Shown: positions 21,555 to 31,406 of the stretch, piece by piece | How positions within the stretch are numbered: the first letter of the stretch is position 1 | How the letters are laid out: the number at the start of each line of letters is the position of its first letter | NCBI GenBank assembly: GCA_902168185.1 | Contig: CABHOV010000047.1 | Span: forward strand, 62,001 to 126,000 | Source of the DNA: an uncultured Bacteroides sp. | GTDB taxonomy: Bacteria; Bacteroidota; Bacteroidia; Cytophagales; Cyclobacteriaceae | Direction of reading: 5' to 3' | DNA: 64,000 nt | Notes under the pieces: generated by a model | Database searches by the model: none | What the model saw: only the letters and a program-made list of their open reading frames with translations | What the model was told of the DNA's origin: nothing | Made by a program: the position numbers and the translations under genes

Positions 21555-24500
21555 TCAACGCTTTTCAGTTGTCCCTGGCGAAGTCGTCACCTTGGAAACA
21601 TTTCTATTCTTAACGAACGCTCTGCTCGAAGATGAAAGATACCCATTACCTATATATAGTTCTTCCTTTCTCCTTTTTCCATTGGCAAGTTCAACGATAA
21701 CATACTCGTCATCCGGTTTAAATCGCACAACAGACTCAGCACCACTTGTTATTTTACCAGGCTTCATATATACTTTAAGGCTATCTCTGTTTTGCGTGAC
21801 CAAGAACAATTCTCTCCCTTCTTTGGAAATCAACTTTGCTATAGCTTTAGCATCGCCATCAACAAAAAAACCAGATTGTGTAACGGGAATAGCTTTGAAA
21901 TTACCTTTACCATCACCCTGAAGATAGTTGCCGATACCCGCATCATAGTAACCGGATAAGACTTCTGACGCGTATGAATTACCGACTGAAAGTATATCGA
22001 GATTGCCATCTTCATCCAGATCGGTTATTAACATTCCGAACATGGGTGAGAACTGCGCTTGAGGGGGCAGTGGTTTTATTTCAAAACGATTGCTGCTGTT
22101 ATTTTGAATATATACTGATGAGAACATTGTACTCTTCAATACCATCGAATTCTCCAATTTCTCTTTGGAGAGCAGATCATGTATACCCATGCCGCCATAT
22201 AGCGAATAACGAAGTGCAACACCGCGCAAGCCTGGGATCTGGCCGGTGAGCGCCTCCCGCGGATGAACAGGATGTTCCTTGCCCTGGATATACCGGCAAA
22301 GAATAGGGTCAACAGACCCGTTGTTGTCAAAGTCTTTCGCATACACCGTAACAGGTTCATCAACGGATGCTTTATAGATCGAATTGCGTCCGAGGTTACC
22401 AGCTATATAATCTATATCACCATCGTTATCAAAGTCTCCACCGGATATACTGTTCCACCACCCGGCTGAATTCTCCAGTGCTAGAGGGGTAAACGATTTT
22501 CCTTTTTCATTGATGAAAAACGTAATCGGCATCCACTCTCCCACCACTACCAGATCTGTCCAGTTATCATTATTCACATCAGACCAAATTGCTGAGGTTA
22601 CCATACCAATGCTGCCCAGCACCGAAGAGAACGTTGATGTTTTGTTTTCAAATTTTCCATCTCCGCTATTGACGAGAATATAACTCTCGGGTGCTTCTGG
22701 ATAACGCAGCGGAACAACTCGTCCTCCGACAAAGAGATCAAGATCTCCGTCACGATCAAAATCATTTGCTGCTACACAACTTCCACTACTAGTAAGTTCT
22801 GGTAAAGCGTTGGTATCATGCACGAATTTTCCTTTGCCGGAATTTCTATAGAACCGATCCTGATAATTTACTTTGTCGCGTTTAAATTCAGAGCTTCCAC
22901 TAACACAGTATAAATCCTGGTCTCCATCATGGTCGGCATCAAAAAGAAGAACACCTATATCTTCAGCAACCTTTGCAGGAAGAGAATCTGTTTTGAATGA
23001 ACCATCTACTTGCTGCAGAAAAATTTTAGCGCACTTGCCGGCAGATCCTCCCAGTATAAAATCATCAAGTCCATCACCATTCACATCACCAACCGTGATG
23101 CCAGGTCCGCCCTGTGAGTGCTTATGCGGTAACAAAAACTGGCCTTCAAGGAAATCCACAAATTCTTCTTCCCGATGTTTGTAATGTATACCAACTGCCT
23201 GATTAGATTCTGTTAACATCGTTGCGGAAGGAATACTCTTCTTAGCAGCGGCAACTGCATCGCTCATCTTCACGGTGACGACTTGATTGACGGAAACATT
23301 TCGCAAGGTTTGGCTCTTCCCTCCTGGCCACATTATTTTGATTGAATCAACTTTGCCTGAAGGCACTTTACCAAGACCAACGTGCTCGATGTCTTCAACC
23401 GTAGATTTGTAACCGCGTATAGTCTGGTGTTCGGCATAATGTACTTGTCCGTTAGCGTATAGGCTTATCGTTGTACCGTATCCCGCCAGGTTGCCTTTTT
23501 CTCCCTGCAGTTTGATTCTTAAAAAATGATGATCGCTTTTGGTTTCCGCCGTGATCAGATCATTCCGATATACAAATGCTTCATCGTTGATGTTGTTAGT
23601 AACCAGATCAAGATCGCCATCATTGTCCAAGTCAGCATATGCAGCACCATTTGAATAGGATGGTTGATCGAGTCCCCATTCTTTAGCTTTATCTGTGAAC
23701 GTCAGGTCACCGTTGTTACGGAAAAGAAAATTAGGCTTTCGCACTCCCGGCAGCTTTTCAACCTCCTGGCGAATGTGCTTCATCCTGTTTTTATCGGTGC
23801 TAAACATGGCAAGCTCTTTACCGTATGCGATAAAATCCTGATCTGTAACATCCTTGCGATAGCCGTTGCCTACAAACAGATCGCGGTAACCATCATTGTC
23901 GAAATCGGCAAACAGGCTGCTCCAGCTCCAGTCAGTAGCATATATACCTGAGAAGTATCCTATATCACTGAATGTATTGTTACCGTTGTTAAGCTGCAGT
24001 ACATTTCGGATATACTGATATTGATATCCCTTCTCGCGAAAAAGTCGGAAACGATCATAACCGACTGTTGAGAACATGGTCTTTTGCCTCAGGTTGTCAT
24101 CCGGCAGCATGTCCAACACAACAATATCATTCAATGCATCATTGTTGATGTCTGCTATATCTATTCCCATTCCGTTCTGCTCCTGATGTTTGAGCATTGA
24201 ACCTATGGTATTTTCAAACTTACCATCACCTGTATTAATATATAGATGGTCGTTAGACATAAAATCATTGGCTACATATAGATCAGGGTATCCATCGCGA
24301 TTAATGTCATTCACAACGATACCAAGCCCCCAGCCTTCTGCCTGTACGCCAACCTCTGCCGATACATCTTTGAAAACCGGAAAGCCGTCAACCACTCCGT
24401 CATTGCGATAGAATTTATCTACACTTTTACCGGTACCATCATTTCGCAGCCCCATAATCTGGTTTCGGTTATACGACTCGAGTGCGTTTGTTAACATATA

Positions 24501-25118
24501 CATGTCCAGATCGCCATCCAGATCGTAGTCGAGGAAAGCGGCCTGCGTTGCATAACTGGAATCCGCCAGTCCTACTTTTGCAGCGACTTCTTCAAATACG
24601 GGAATTCCCGCTTGATTGACACCTTTGTTGAGGTATAAAAGATTAGGCACCGGAGGCTTGTTGGTATAGGGTTGAATCGTGGATATATATACATCCAGCA
24701 GTCCATCCTGATTGATATCAACCATCGATACTCCTGTACACCACACCTTGGTTTTTATAGAAGCGATTTCACTGATATCGTCAAATTCAAAATTGCCTTT
24801 GTTCAGATATAGTGCGCTCGACACCATATTTCCCGCAAAGAATATATCGGTTAGCCCATCGTTGTTCACATCGCCAACACCAACACCTGCACCGTTGTAG
24901 ATATACTCGAAACTTAACACGTTAAAACTGTCTGTTTCGGTGAGTTCGTTTTTAAAAGCTATACCTGTATCTGAGGACGGAAGTAACTGAAATAGCGTTT
25001 TCTCATCCCGACCACCACAACCCGGCAATAGCCAGCCAAGCATTACTATAGCAAGAACATATCGAATACGAACGACAATGAAAATCCTTATCGTCTTGCA
25101 CTTTTTTTCTACAGGCAT
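21555..25118 (-). CDS. Large VCBS-repeat lipoprotein with central ASPIC/UnbV domain
   Basis: 1187 residues. A probable lipobox at LLPGC (Cys34) follows a hydrophobic segment. Two propeller regions are built from FG-GAP/VCBS blades with DxNxDGxxD loops (for example DVNNDGLTDI, DLDNDGDLDL, DFDRDGDLDL), about 50-520 and 700-1100, flanking an ASPIC/UnbV domain at about 540-640 (NLAGYGTTISLYANG, IKIMWPGGKSQTL). This double-propeller form is typical of Bacteroidota genes placed behind susCD in loci for complex substrates. The many Asp loops imply strong calcium dependence. It is separated from susD by a hairpin, and followed by a second ASPIC gene. Substrate unknown. Confidence 0.88.
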   Translation of the reverse strand: MPVEKKCKTIRIFIVVRIRYVLAIVMLGWLLPGCGGRDEKTLFQLLPSSDTGIAFKNELTETDSFNVLSFEYIYNGAGVGVGDVNNDGLTDIFFAGNMVSSALYLNKGNFEFDDISEIASIKTKVWCTGVSMVDINQDGLLDVYISTIQPYTNKPPVPNLLYLNKGVNQAGIPVFEEVAAKVGLADSSYATQAAFLDYDLDGDLDMYMLTNALESYNRNQIMGLRNDGTGKSVDKFYRNDGVVDGFPVFKDVSAEVGVQAEGWGLGIVVNDINRDGYPDLYVANDFMSNDHLYINTGDGKFENTIGSMLKHQEQNGMGIDIADINNDALNDIVVLDMLPDDNLRQKTMFSTVGYDRFRLFREKGYQYQYIRNVLQLNNGNNTFSDIGYFSGIYATDWSWSSLFADFDNDGYRDLFVGNGYRKDVTDQDFIAYGKELAMFSTDKNRMKHIRQEVEKLPGVRKPNFLFRNNGDLTFTDKAKEWGLDQPSYSNGAAYADLDNDGDLDLVTNNINDEAFVYRNDLITAETKSDHHFLRIKLQGEKGNLAGYGTTISLYANGQVHYAEHQTIRGYKSTVEDIEHVGLGKVPSGKVDSIKIMWPGGKSQTLRNVSVNQVVTVKMSDAVAAAKKSIPSATMLTESNQAVGIHYKHREEEFVDFLEGQFLLPHKHSQGGPGITVGDVNGDGLDDFILGGSAGKCAKIFLQQVDGSFKTDSLPAKVAEDIGVLLFDADHDGDQDLYCVSGSSEFKRDKVNYQDRFYRNSGKGKFVHDTNALPELTSSGSCVAANDFDRDGDLDLFVGGRVVPLRYPEAPESYILVNSGDGKFENKTSTFSSVLGSIGMVTSAIWSDVNNDNWTDLVVVGEWMPITFFINEKGKSFTPLALENSAGWWNSISGGDFDNDGDIDYIAGNLGRNSIYKASVDEPVTVYAKDFDNNGSVDPILCRYIQGKEHPVHPREALTGQIPGLRGVALRYSLYGGMGIHDLLSKEKLENSMVLKSTMFSSVYIQNNSSNRFEIKPLPPQAQFSPMFGMLITDLDEDGNLDILSVGNSYASEVLSGYYDAGIGNYLQGDGKGNFKAIPVTQSGFFVDGDAKAIAKLISKEGRELFLVTQNRDSLKVYMKPGKITSGAESVVRFKPDDEYVIVELANGKRRKEELYIGNGYLSSSSRAFVKNRNVSKVTTSPGTTEKR

Positions 25119-25158
25119 AATGAGCTAGGGTATCAAGTTTGCACTTACTGTAAATATG

Positions 25159-25189
25159 AAAAGGAGCGAGAAAAATGCTCGCTCCTTTT
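25159..25189 (-). terminator. 12-bp hairpin between susD and the VCBS gene
   Basis: AAAAGGAGCGAG and CTCGCTCCTTTT pair perfectly around a seven-base loop; the minus-strand transcript then reads a run of four U. It lies about 26 nt after the susD stop, so it probably partly terminates transcription or protects the susCD mRNA, giving lower expression of the two downstream lipoprotein genes. Confidence 0.75.
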
Positions 25190-25214
25190 ACAATGTCTAA
25201 CGCTTGGTAACAGA

Positions 25215-26717
25215 TTACCAGCCTGGGTTTTGATCGGCTTGCGTCAACACAGCGTTACTGTTTATTTCCTGCTGTGGTATAGGCGCCAATGCATGTTTTT
25301 CAGCATAGTATGAGAGCGGTTCTGAAGGCAGTTTACCTAATGCTCTCCAGCGAAGTATATCTCTGTTTCGGATCTGTTCGCCTGCCAGTTCAACTCTCCT
25401 TTCGTGAACAATTGCCCTGAAGACTTCCGAGGGAGTGTTCACCGGATAATTGGCCGTTGGGTATGGAGGCATTTCAACACCTTCTCTTGATCTTACTTCG
25501 TTCAAGTAGTCAATAGCGTCATCATCATTACCCAATGCATTCTGAACTTCAGCCATGTTCAGCAACACTTCAGCATAACGCATAACTCTCATATTGATAC
25601 CTGATCGTTGATCTTCGTTATCAGCCTTATAGATTTTTTGATATTTCTTCCATCCCCAGTTTTCAAGCACCTTGGTACCATTGGAGTACTCATCGCCGAT
25701 AAAATAGAACGTATCATTATATCTTGGGTCGTCCTTTGGATCTCCGTCCGCTACCTTTTCATACTCTTCCATCAAAGAGGTTGATGGAATGAGGTTTCTC
25801 CATGCGTTGGGTCCGTACTCTTGGCCACGGAACGTCACTTCTGTGCTCGTTCCTTGTCCGGTGGCATCCCAACTTGATCCTCCATTGGCCTCTGTAAAAG
25901 CAACTTCAAACAGGGATTCGGTATTGAATTCATTTTCTTCTCTGAAGTTCTCTATATAGGGAACATCCGCCCAGTCGTTAAAAGCCCCTCCATTGATGAT
26001 TTCCGCCAGCAATGGTTCTGCCAGGTTATACTGTCCTCGCTGCATGTACACGCGCGCCAGGAGGTTCTGAGCTGCTTCCTTGTTGGCTCTTCCTACATTA
26101 CTGTCATTGTACTCTGCTTTCAAGGGAAGGTTCGCTATCGCGGTTTGAAGATCGGAGATGATCAAGTTATATACTTCATCCGCCGTTGCCCGAGGTTTAT
26201 CTTCACCGATTGCTTTCGCGTACGTTTCCATGAGAGGTACTCCACCCCACACCGTAACCAGATCAAAATAGGCTAATGCTCTCAAAAATTTAGCTTCGCC
26301 TACAACGCGCAATTTCAATTCTTCAGTAACATTTTCGGTAGCCTTCGGAGCGTTATCGATTACCTGGTTGGCCTGATGGATGAGTCTATACCATCCACGC
26401 CAAACTTGCATGAGCACACCGTTGGAAGCATCATGAGTACCGGTTAATAACTGTCCCCGGTGCGTTTCAAGCTGACCTCCACCCGAAGCCACATCGTCAC
26501 CTCTCATGTCGTGCAGGAAAAAATACTCGCGGCAAAAAAGGTCCAGGCTTTGCAGGCTTGAATAAACTGCATTTACACCGCCTACAATCTGATCACCATT
26601 TTTGTAAAATGACTCAGGCGTGAATTCATTGGGATTGGACTTGTCCAGTATATTGTCGTTACACGAGAAGGTGAACGCCAACATCCCTATCAGTGATAAT
26701 ATTAATTTTCTTTTCAT
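25215..26717 (-). CDS. RagB/SusD family nutrient-binding lipoprotein
   Basis: 500 residues. A lipoprotein signal with lipobox TFSC (Cys19) leads into the SusD-like N-terminal motif NPNEFTPESFYKNGDQIVGG and TPR-type helices, then the C-terminal RagB/SusD domain with LRYAEVLLNMAEVQ-type signature (here VMRYAEVLLNMAEVQNALG) and the end ALAPIPQQEINSN. SusD proteins form the surface lid of the SusC pore and bind the glycan or peptide. The gene follows susC by 34 nt. Ligand unknown; the locus holds no glycosidase. Confidence 0.95.
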   Translation of the reverse strand: MKRKLILSLIGMLAFTFSCNDNILDKSNPNEFTPESFYKNGDQIVGGVNAVYSSLQSLDLFCREYFFLHDMRGDDVASGGGQLETHRGQLLTGTHDASNGVLMQVWRGWYRLIHQANQVIDNAPKATENVTEELKLRVVGEAKFLRALAYFDLVTVWGGVPLMETYAKAIGEDKPRATADEVYNLIISDLQTAIANLPLKAEYNDSNVGRANKEAAQNLLARVYMQRGQYNLAEPLLAEIINGGAFNDWADVPYIENFREENEFNTESLFEVAFTEANGGSSWDATGQGTSTEVTFRGQEYGPNAWRNLIPSTSLMEEYEKVADGDPKDDPRYNDTFYFIGDEYSNGTKVLENWGWKKYQKIYKADNEDQRSGINMRVMRYAEVLLNMAEVQNALGNDDDAIDYLNEVRSREGVEMPPYPTANYPVNTPSEVFRAIVHERRVELAGEQIRNRDILRWRALGKLPSEPLSYYAEKHALAPIPQQEINSNAVLTQADQNPGW

Positions 26718-26751
26718 TGCAATGCTTAATTAATGATCAAATGAAAACCCG

Positions 26752-29700
26752 TTAAAACCCTACTTGTAATCCAACTACGATACTCCTTGCCTGCGGAAAC
26801 TGACCGTAGTCAATTCCTGTGGTAAGTCCGTTGGTGCTTACATTTCGGTTACCAATCTCAGGGTCATAACCGCTTTTATATTTGGTGAGGGTAAGCAAGT
26901 TTTGCATGGTGGTATAGATTCTCAGTCTTGTGACAGCACCTGCAGTAAAAGAACCTGGGGACGAAAAGTTATAGCCCAGCGTCAGGTTCTTGATTCTGAA
27001 ATAGGAACCATCTTCTACGAAGCGGTCCGAAGCCCTGGCATTTTGATTAGGGTCACCAGATATAGCGCGGGGAACATTCGTGTTAGGGTTTTCAGGAGTC
27101 CATCGGTTTAACACCGCTGTTCCGGCATTAAATAATCTGGTCATACCTTCCAGGTCATATTTTACGATGCTATAAATTTCATTTCCGGAAACGCCCTGTA
27201 AAAACAGCGACGCATCAAATCCTTTCCAGTTGGCAGAGAAATTAACACCGTATGAAAAATCCGGAAGAAAGTGTCCAACGTTAGTTTTATCTTCTGCATT
27301 CAATACACCATCACCGGTAACATCTTTAAAGCGGATATCGCCTGCTCTGGCATTGGGTTGCAACGGATGTGGTTCTCCTTCCTGAAAAATACCATCTACT
27401 ACGTATCCATTGAAATAGCCGATAGGCTCTCCCACTTCTGTGAGTGTCAGGTTATCACCATACCAGTCGCCTTGCGCGATTGTAGTGCCTTCCTCTCCCA
27501 GGCTGAGTACCTCATTTTTTATGAACGAGATATTTCCGGAAGCGCCGAAAGTAAAATCACCGGAGGATTTTTCGTAACCGAGTTCAAATTCATAGCCTTT
27601 ATTTTCAACCTCACCAACGTTGTCAAACGGATTTACATCATAGCCAAAGGAAAGCGGAACGGGACGTGAAATAATCATGTCTTTTGTCCTGTTGTTGAAA
27701 TACTCAACTGACAGCGTCAACTGATTATTGAGAATACCTACATCCAAGCCGATGTTTGTCATATACGTGGACTCCCAGGTCAGGTCAGTATTGGCGAGAG
27801 CCCGGATGGTATAGCCCGTTACAGCAGCACCACCAAATTGATAGATCTGATTGCTGGATATGGTTGTCATCCATGCATAATCTCCACTGCTGTTATTACC
27901 GGTTACTCCATAGCTGGCGCGAAGTTTCAGGTCACTGACTATATCATTGTTTGCCAAAAACGATTCTTCACTGATACGCCATCCGGCAGATACAGCCGGG
28001 AAGTTACCCCACCGGTTAGCAGGACTGAATCGTGAAGATCCATCGCGTCTGAAAGAAGCCCCTAGCAAATATTTGCCATTATATTCATAGTTCACTCTTC
28101 CGATATAGGAGATCAAAGCCGACTCGGACCTGTCGCCATTAAAACTTAACTTGGACAAGCCCACCGGTTGGGTTATGTCATTCGATATTGGATTTTCACC
28201 GGCTCCCGTAATCTGTGAAAAATTGTTAGTCTGCTGTTCGGCAACAACTGTTGCGTTGATCGAATGCTTTCCAAAAGTTTTATCGAACGTTAACTGATTG
28301 GTAAGCAGTACTGATGTAAAGTCTTGTCTGTTCTGATTTACCAATGCAGCTGCGCGGTTTGAGTATCCGCCGGTACTATAGGCAGCCGAGTGGCTTCGTT
28401 GAGTATACGCAACGTAGTCAACACCCGCTTTGAACCGGTAGGTCAGGAAATCAAAAATCTTAACATCAACATAGGCATTACCTAAAAGCTTTAGTCGCTG
28501 CTGATTTTGTTTATCCTGTAAAGCTATCCGCACGGGATTTTCTGGATCTGAACCATCTACACTCTGAGCACCAAAAAATCCGCCGAAGTTGTCAGGATTA
28601 TATACCGGGAAATAAGGAGAGCTTCGGAACATATGCTGTAGTTGTGTTCGACCGCCGGCCTGTTGCTCTACTTTACGTTCGTCATACGCTACATAAAAGT
28701 TTTGTCCAACGGTTACTCTTTTAGATACGTTGTGATCTGTATTTAACCGCACATCACCTCGTTGATAACCTGTACCCAGCATGATCCCCTCCTGTTCAAA
28801 GTATCCGAAGGATGCAAACATTTTAGACGCTGCTGAGCCGCCTGATAATTCAACTTTGTGCTGCTGAATGCGGCCGGTTCTAAACATCTCATCCTGCCAG
28901 TCAGTATTTGTTTGCCTGAAGGTCTGGGATGTTTGTGAGTTGATGGGCTGATCCAAACCACCCAATTCAATTCTGTCGGGAACGCCCGAGCCAACAACTA
29001 CATCCGGATCGGTTCCATTGGTTTCATTCTTATATATATCAGCATTGGTCATTAACTCTGTAGCAAAGTCAATGTACTGATTGGTATTTAACAGATCGAG
29101 CTTTCGCCATGCCTGCTCCACTCCGTAATAGCTGTCAAAGTTTACGGCAAGCTTTTTATTGTGAGAGCCACTTTTTGTAGTGATCAACACCACACCGTTA
29201 GAGGCTCTTGACCCGTAGATCGCAGCAGCACTCGCATCTTTTAATACATCGACCGACTCAATATCTTTAGGGTTGAAGCTGTTCAGATCTGAAGTCGGAA
29301 ATCCATCTACTACAAATAAAGGATTGGCGTTATTAATGGTACCAACGCCTCTCACCCGGATAATCGGAGCTTCACCAGGTGCGCCATTGTTCGTTACGGA
29401 AACACCAGCGATGCGACCTTGTAAAGCCTGACCTACGTTTACAACAGGTTGTGCACTTATCTCTTTAGAGGACAGGGATGAAATAGCTCCCGTGAGAGAT
29501 GCCTTTTTCTGTGTACCATAACCGACAACAACAACTTCACCCAATTGCTGAACATCTGGTTTCAACGTGATATTGATGTCCGTTTGGTTGCCCACGGCAA
29601 CTTCCTGCGACACAAAACCGATAAAGCTTATCACCAGTACAGCATCAGCATTCGGAACATCCAGAGAAAATCTACCATCGGTGTCGGTCGTTGTTCCCAG

Positions 29701-30249
29701 GGCTGTTCCTTTTATCAGAATATTTACGCCCGGGATTGGACTTGCATTATCATCGGTGACGCGTCCCTTCACCACTATATCTATAGGGGAATTTAATACT
29801 GGACTCGTTGCCGGATCAGAATATACTTCCAGAACAGGCTCGTCAGCGCTGCTGTCGGCCTTCAATGCGTCCATTTCCTTTCGGACAGACTGAGAGCCGG
29901 AAGTGGATAAGATCGAGTACGTAGACTTGTTAACCTTTATATACTTTAATCCAACCGGAATCAGCACAGCGTTCAACGTCTTTTCGACATTGTTGCTGTA
30001 AGAAATTTTTCCCACTATCTCTTTGCCGTCTATGACCGCAGACTCATAGACAAAAGAGACTTTAAAGTGAGTCTGGATTTCAGAAAGTACCTCATGCAAA
30101 GAGCGCTTTGCCTGGTGCGAATAACCATTTGTTTTTTTCGCGTCTGCATACAAGTTCGCCTGAGCATTCGTCAAATGCGCAAAACTTAAAAGTGCTATGC
30201 TAAAACAGCACCATCTTAAGTAACGATTAATAAAGTAGTGTCTCATCAT
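26752..30249 (-). CDS. SusC/RagA family TonB-linked outer membrane transporter with STN domain
   Basis: The start at 30249 (ATGATG, signal peptide CCFSIALLSFAHLTNAQ) gives 1165 residues; the longer open frame overlaps fecR and is not signal-like. After the signal is an STN signalling domain (about 45-110, SLHEVLSEIQTHFKVSFVYE), a carboxypeptidase-D-like domain (VKGRVTDDNASPIPGVNILI), a plug with VVVGYGTQKKASLTGAIS and the SusC signature region (SVDVLKDASAAAIYGSRASN), and a large barrel ending IVVGLQVGF. The STN domain fits with the adjacent FecR and sigma factor: substrate binding is signalled through FecR to turn on the operon. It lies 40 nt after fecR. Confidence 0.95.
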   Translation of the reverse strand: MMRHYFINRYLRWCCFSIALLSFAHLTNAQANLYADAKKTNGYSHQAKRSLHEVLSEIQTHFKVSFVYESAVIDGKEIVGKISYSNNVEKTLNAVLIPVGLKYIKVNKSTYSILSTSGSQSVRKEMDALKADSSADEPVLEVYSDPATSPVLNSPIDIVVKGRVTDDNASPIPGVNILIKGTALGTTTDTDGRFSLDVPNADAVLVISFIGFVSQEVAVGNQTDINITLKPDVQQLGEVVVVGYGTQKKASLTGAISSLSSKEISAQPVVNVGQALQGRIAGVSVTNNGAPGEAPIIRVRGVGTINNANPLFVVDGFPTSDLNSFNPKDIESVDVLKDASAAAIYGSRASNGVVLITTKSGSHNKKLAVNFDSYYGVEQAWRKLDLLNTNQYIDFATELMTNADIYKNETNGTDPDVVVGSGVPDRIELGGLDQPINSQTSQTFRQTNTDWQDEMFRTGRIQQHKVELSGGSAASKMFASFGYFEQEGIMLGTGYQRGDVRLNTDHNVSKRVTVGQNFYVAYDERKVEQQAGGRTQLQHMFRSSPYFPVYNPDNFGGFFGAQSVDGSDPENPVRIALQDKQNQQRLKLLGNAYVDVKIFDFLTYRFKAGVDYVAYTQRSHSAAYSTGGYSNRAAALVNQNRQDFTSVLLTNQLTFDKTFGKHSINATVVAEQQTNNFSQITGAGENPISNDITQPVGLSKLSFNGDRSESALISYIGRVNYEYNGKYLLGASFRRDGSSRFSPANRWGNFPAVSAGWRISEESFLANNDIVSDLKLRASYGVTGNNSSGDYAWMTTISSNQIYQFGGAAVTGYTIRALANTDLTWESTYMTNIGLDVGILNNQLTLSVEYFNNRTKDMIISRPVPLSFGYDVNPFDNVGEVENKGYEFELGYEKSSGDFTFGASGNISFIKNEVLSLGEEGTTIAQGDWYGDNLTLTEVGEPIGYFNGYVVDGIFQEGEPHPLQPNARAGDIRFKDVTGDGVLNAEDKTNVGHFLPDFSYGVNFSANWKGFDASLFLQGVSGNEIYSIVKYDLEGMTRLFNAGTAVLNRWTPENPNTNVPRAISGDPNQNARASDRFVEDGSYFRIKNLTLGYNFSSPGSFTAGAVTRLRIYTTMQNLLTLTKYKSGYDPEIGNRNVSTNGLTTGIDYGQFPQARSIVVGLQVGF

Positions 30250-30289
30250 GATTTGGTTTGGGTTGTTAGTGTTCAATAGATATATACTA

Positions 30290-31249
30290 CTAATGGTGTT
30301 TTGAGTATATCGTAACCAATTGTCCCTCTCGCTCAACTTTGAGATCAAGAGTTTCACCAATTGCATACAATATCTCATCGACCGAAGCGGCTGATATTTC
30401 ACCGGAGAGTTCTCTGGTTTCAAGGGCGGGATCTGAAAATGTAACATTCAGACCATAGGTGTCTTTCAATAAAATGGATATTTCGCGCAATGGAGTCCGT
30501 TCAAAAAATAGTTTATTCTCGACCCACGAAGTATAGCGTTGCTTGTTGACACTCTGCGCAGACAATTCTTTATTCTTTACAGTGGCCAGTTCACCCGGCT
30601 TTAAAAAGAGTGCACGGTTATTATCGGCTCCATCGAGTTCAAGCTTTACCTTTCCTTCTGTAAGCATAACTTCAGATGAGGCATGCCGCGTGTTTACATT
30701 GAATTTTGTACCTAAGACTTCAACGTTGAGTTGGTTAAGACCATGCACAACAAACTTCTGATGATTCTTCGTATGGGTTACAGAGAAAAATCCTTCGCCT
30801 TCTATCCATACTTCTCTTGAAGTATTTTCATCCCAATTCGATGCATATTTAAGTACCGAGTTGCCGTTGAGTATGACCTTTGATTGATCAGGAAGTGTAA
30901 TGGTGCGCTGTTCACCAAAGGCCGTGCGGATTTCATGCAGGCGATCCGATGAAGTATACCACCAAAGGGAAATCCCTATAACAAGCAGCACCGTAGCGGC
31001 AATTTTATAGAATAATGGTATATATGAAATGGATTTACTTCGATCGTGTTCTTTCTTATGAATCTTATTCTTAATGGCGGAAAAAATCTGGGTCTCTATA
31101 TCTTGCAGTTGCTCTTCAGTGTGGTCCCTTGTAACAGAAGTATCTTTCTGAGCATCAGACCAAATTTTATCCAGCAGGGCAATCTCCTCAGGAGTCGCGG
31201 TTCCGGATTTATAGCGCTTAATCAGTTCGGCTAATTTTTCGTAATTCAT
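30290..31249 (-). CDS. FecR family anti-sigma regulator
   Basis: 319 residues. An N-terminal cytosolic anti-sigma part (about 1-90) is followed by one membrane helix (IAATVLLVIGISLWWY, about 83-100), a FecR domain (LPDQSKVILNGNSVLKYAS, VLGTKFNVNTRH) and a C-terminal DUF4974 domain (FERTPLREISILLKDTYGLN). It would hold the ECF sigma factor inactive until the STN domain of SusC signals through its periplasmic part. It has its own ECF-type promoter 31 nt upstream of the start. The order sigma-fecR-susC-susD is the standard one. Confidence 0.94.
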   Translation of the reverse strand: MNYEKLAELIKRYKSGTATPEEIALLDKIWSDAQKDTSVTRDHTEEQLQDIETQIFSAIKNKIHKKEHDRSKSISYIPLFYKIAATVLLVIGISLWWYTSSDRLHEIRTAFGEQRTITLPDQSKVILNGNSVLKYASNWDENTSREVWIEGEGFFSVTHTKNHQKFVVHGLNQLNVEVLGTKFNVNTRHASSEVMLTEGKVKLELDGADNNRALFLKPGELATVKNKELSAQSVNKQRYTSWVENKLFFERTPLREISILLKDTYGLNVTFSDPALETRELSGEISAASVDEILYAIGETLDLKVEREGQLVTIYSKHH

Positions 31250-31279
31250 AGGCTGGTCGAGAGAATGGCTCTCGAAGTG

Positions 31280-31305
31280 AAGACGGCCGCCATGTAGGGT
31301 AACCC
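31280..31305 (-). promoter_or_regulatory. ECF-type promoter upstream of fecR
   Basis: On the minus strand GGGTTA (-35-like) and CGTCTT (-10-like) are separated by 14 bases and end 31 bases before the fecR ATG. From memory, GGGT plus CGTC pairs are characteristic of autoregulated FecI-like ECF promoters in Bacteroidota, so this is the likely target of the sigma factor encoded just upstream. Confidence 0.6.
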
Positions 31306-31314
31306 TAAAACTGA

Positions 31315-31339
31315 TTTGTCAAAAATGATTTTGTCAAAA
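31315..31339 (-). promoter_or_regulatory. Direct repeat of TTTGTCAAAA upstream of the fecR promoter
   Basis: TTTGTCAAAA occurs at 31315 and again at 31330, a period of 15 bases, just upstream of the -35 box. Each copy is a near palindrome. It may be an activator site or an A/T-rich UP-like element. Confidence 0.35.
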
Positions 31340-31406
31340 TAAATGTGAGGCAGAAGCCACAAAGAAATTTTAAAGGCATTGAGCCTTGATGGCAGGTGTT
31401 GTGCTG

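Noticed and set aside
19238-25118. Repeated short DNA words encoding DxDNDGxxD in two neighbouring genes, looking like a DNA repeat family
   Set aside because: The repetition is explained by conserved calcium loops of FG-GAP/VCBS propeller blades, with varied codons between copies.
26752-30447. Longer SusC frame starting at 30447
   Set aside because: The first 66 residues overlap fecR and are not conserved-looking; the signal peptide begins at the ATG at 30249.
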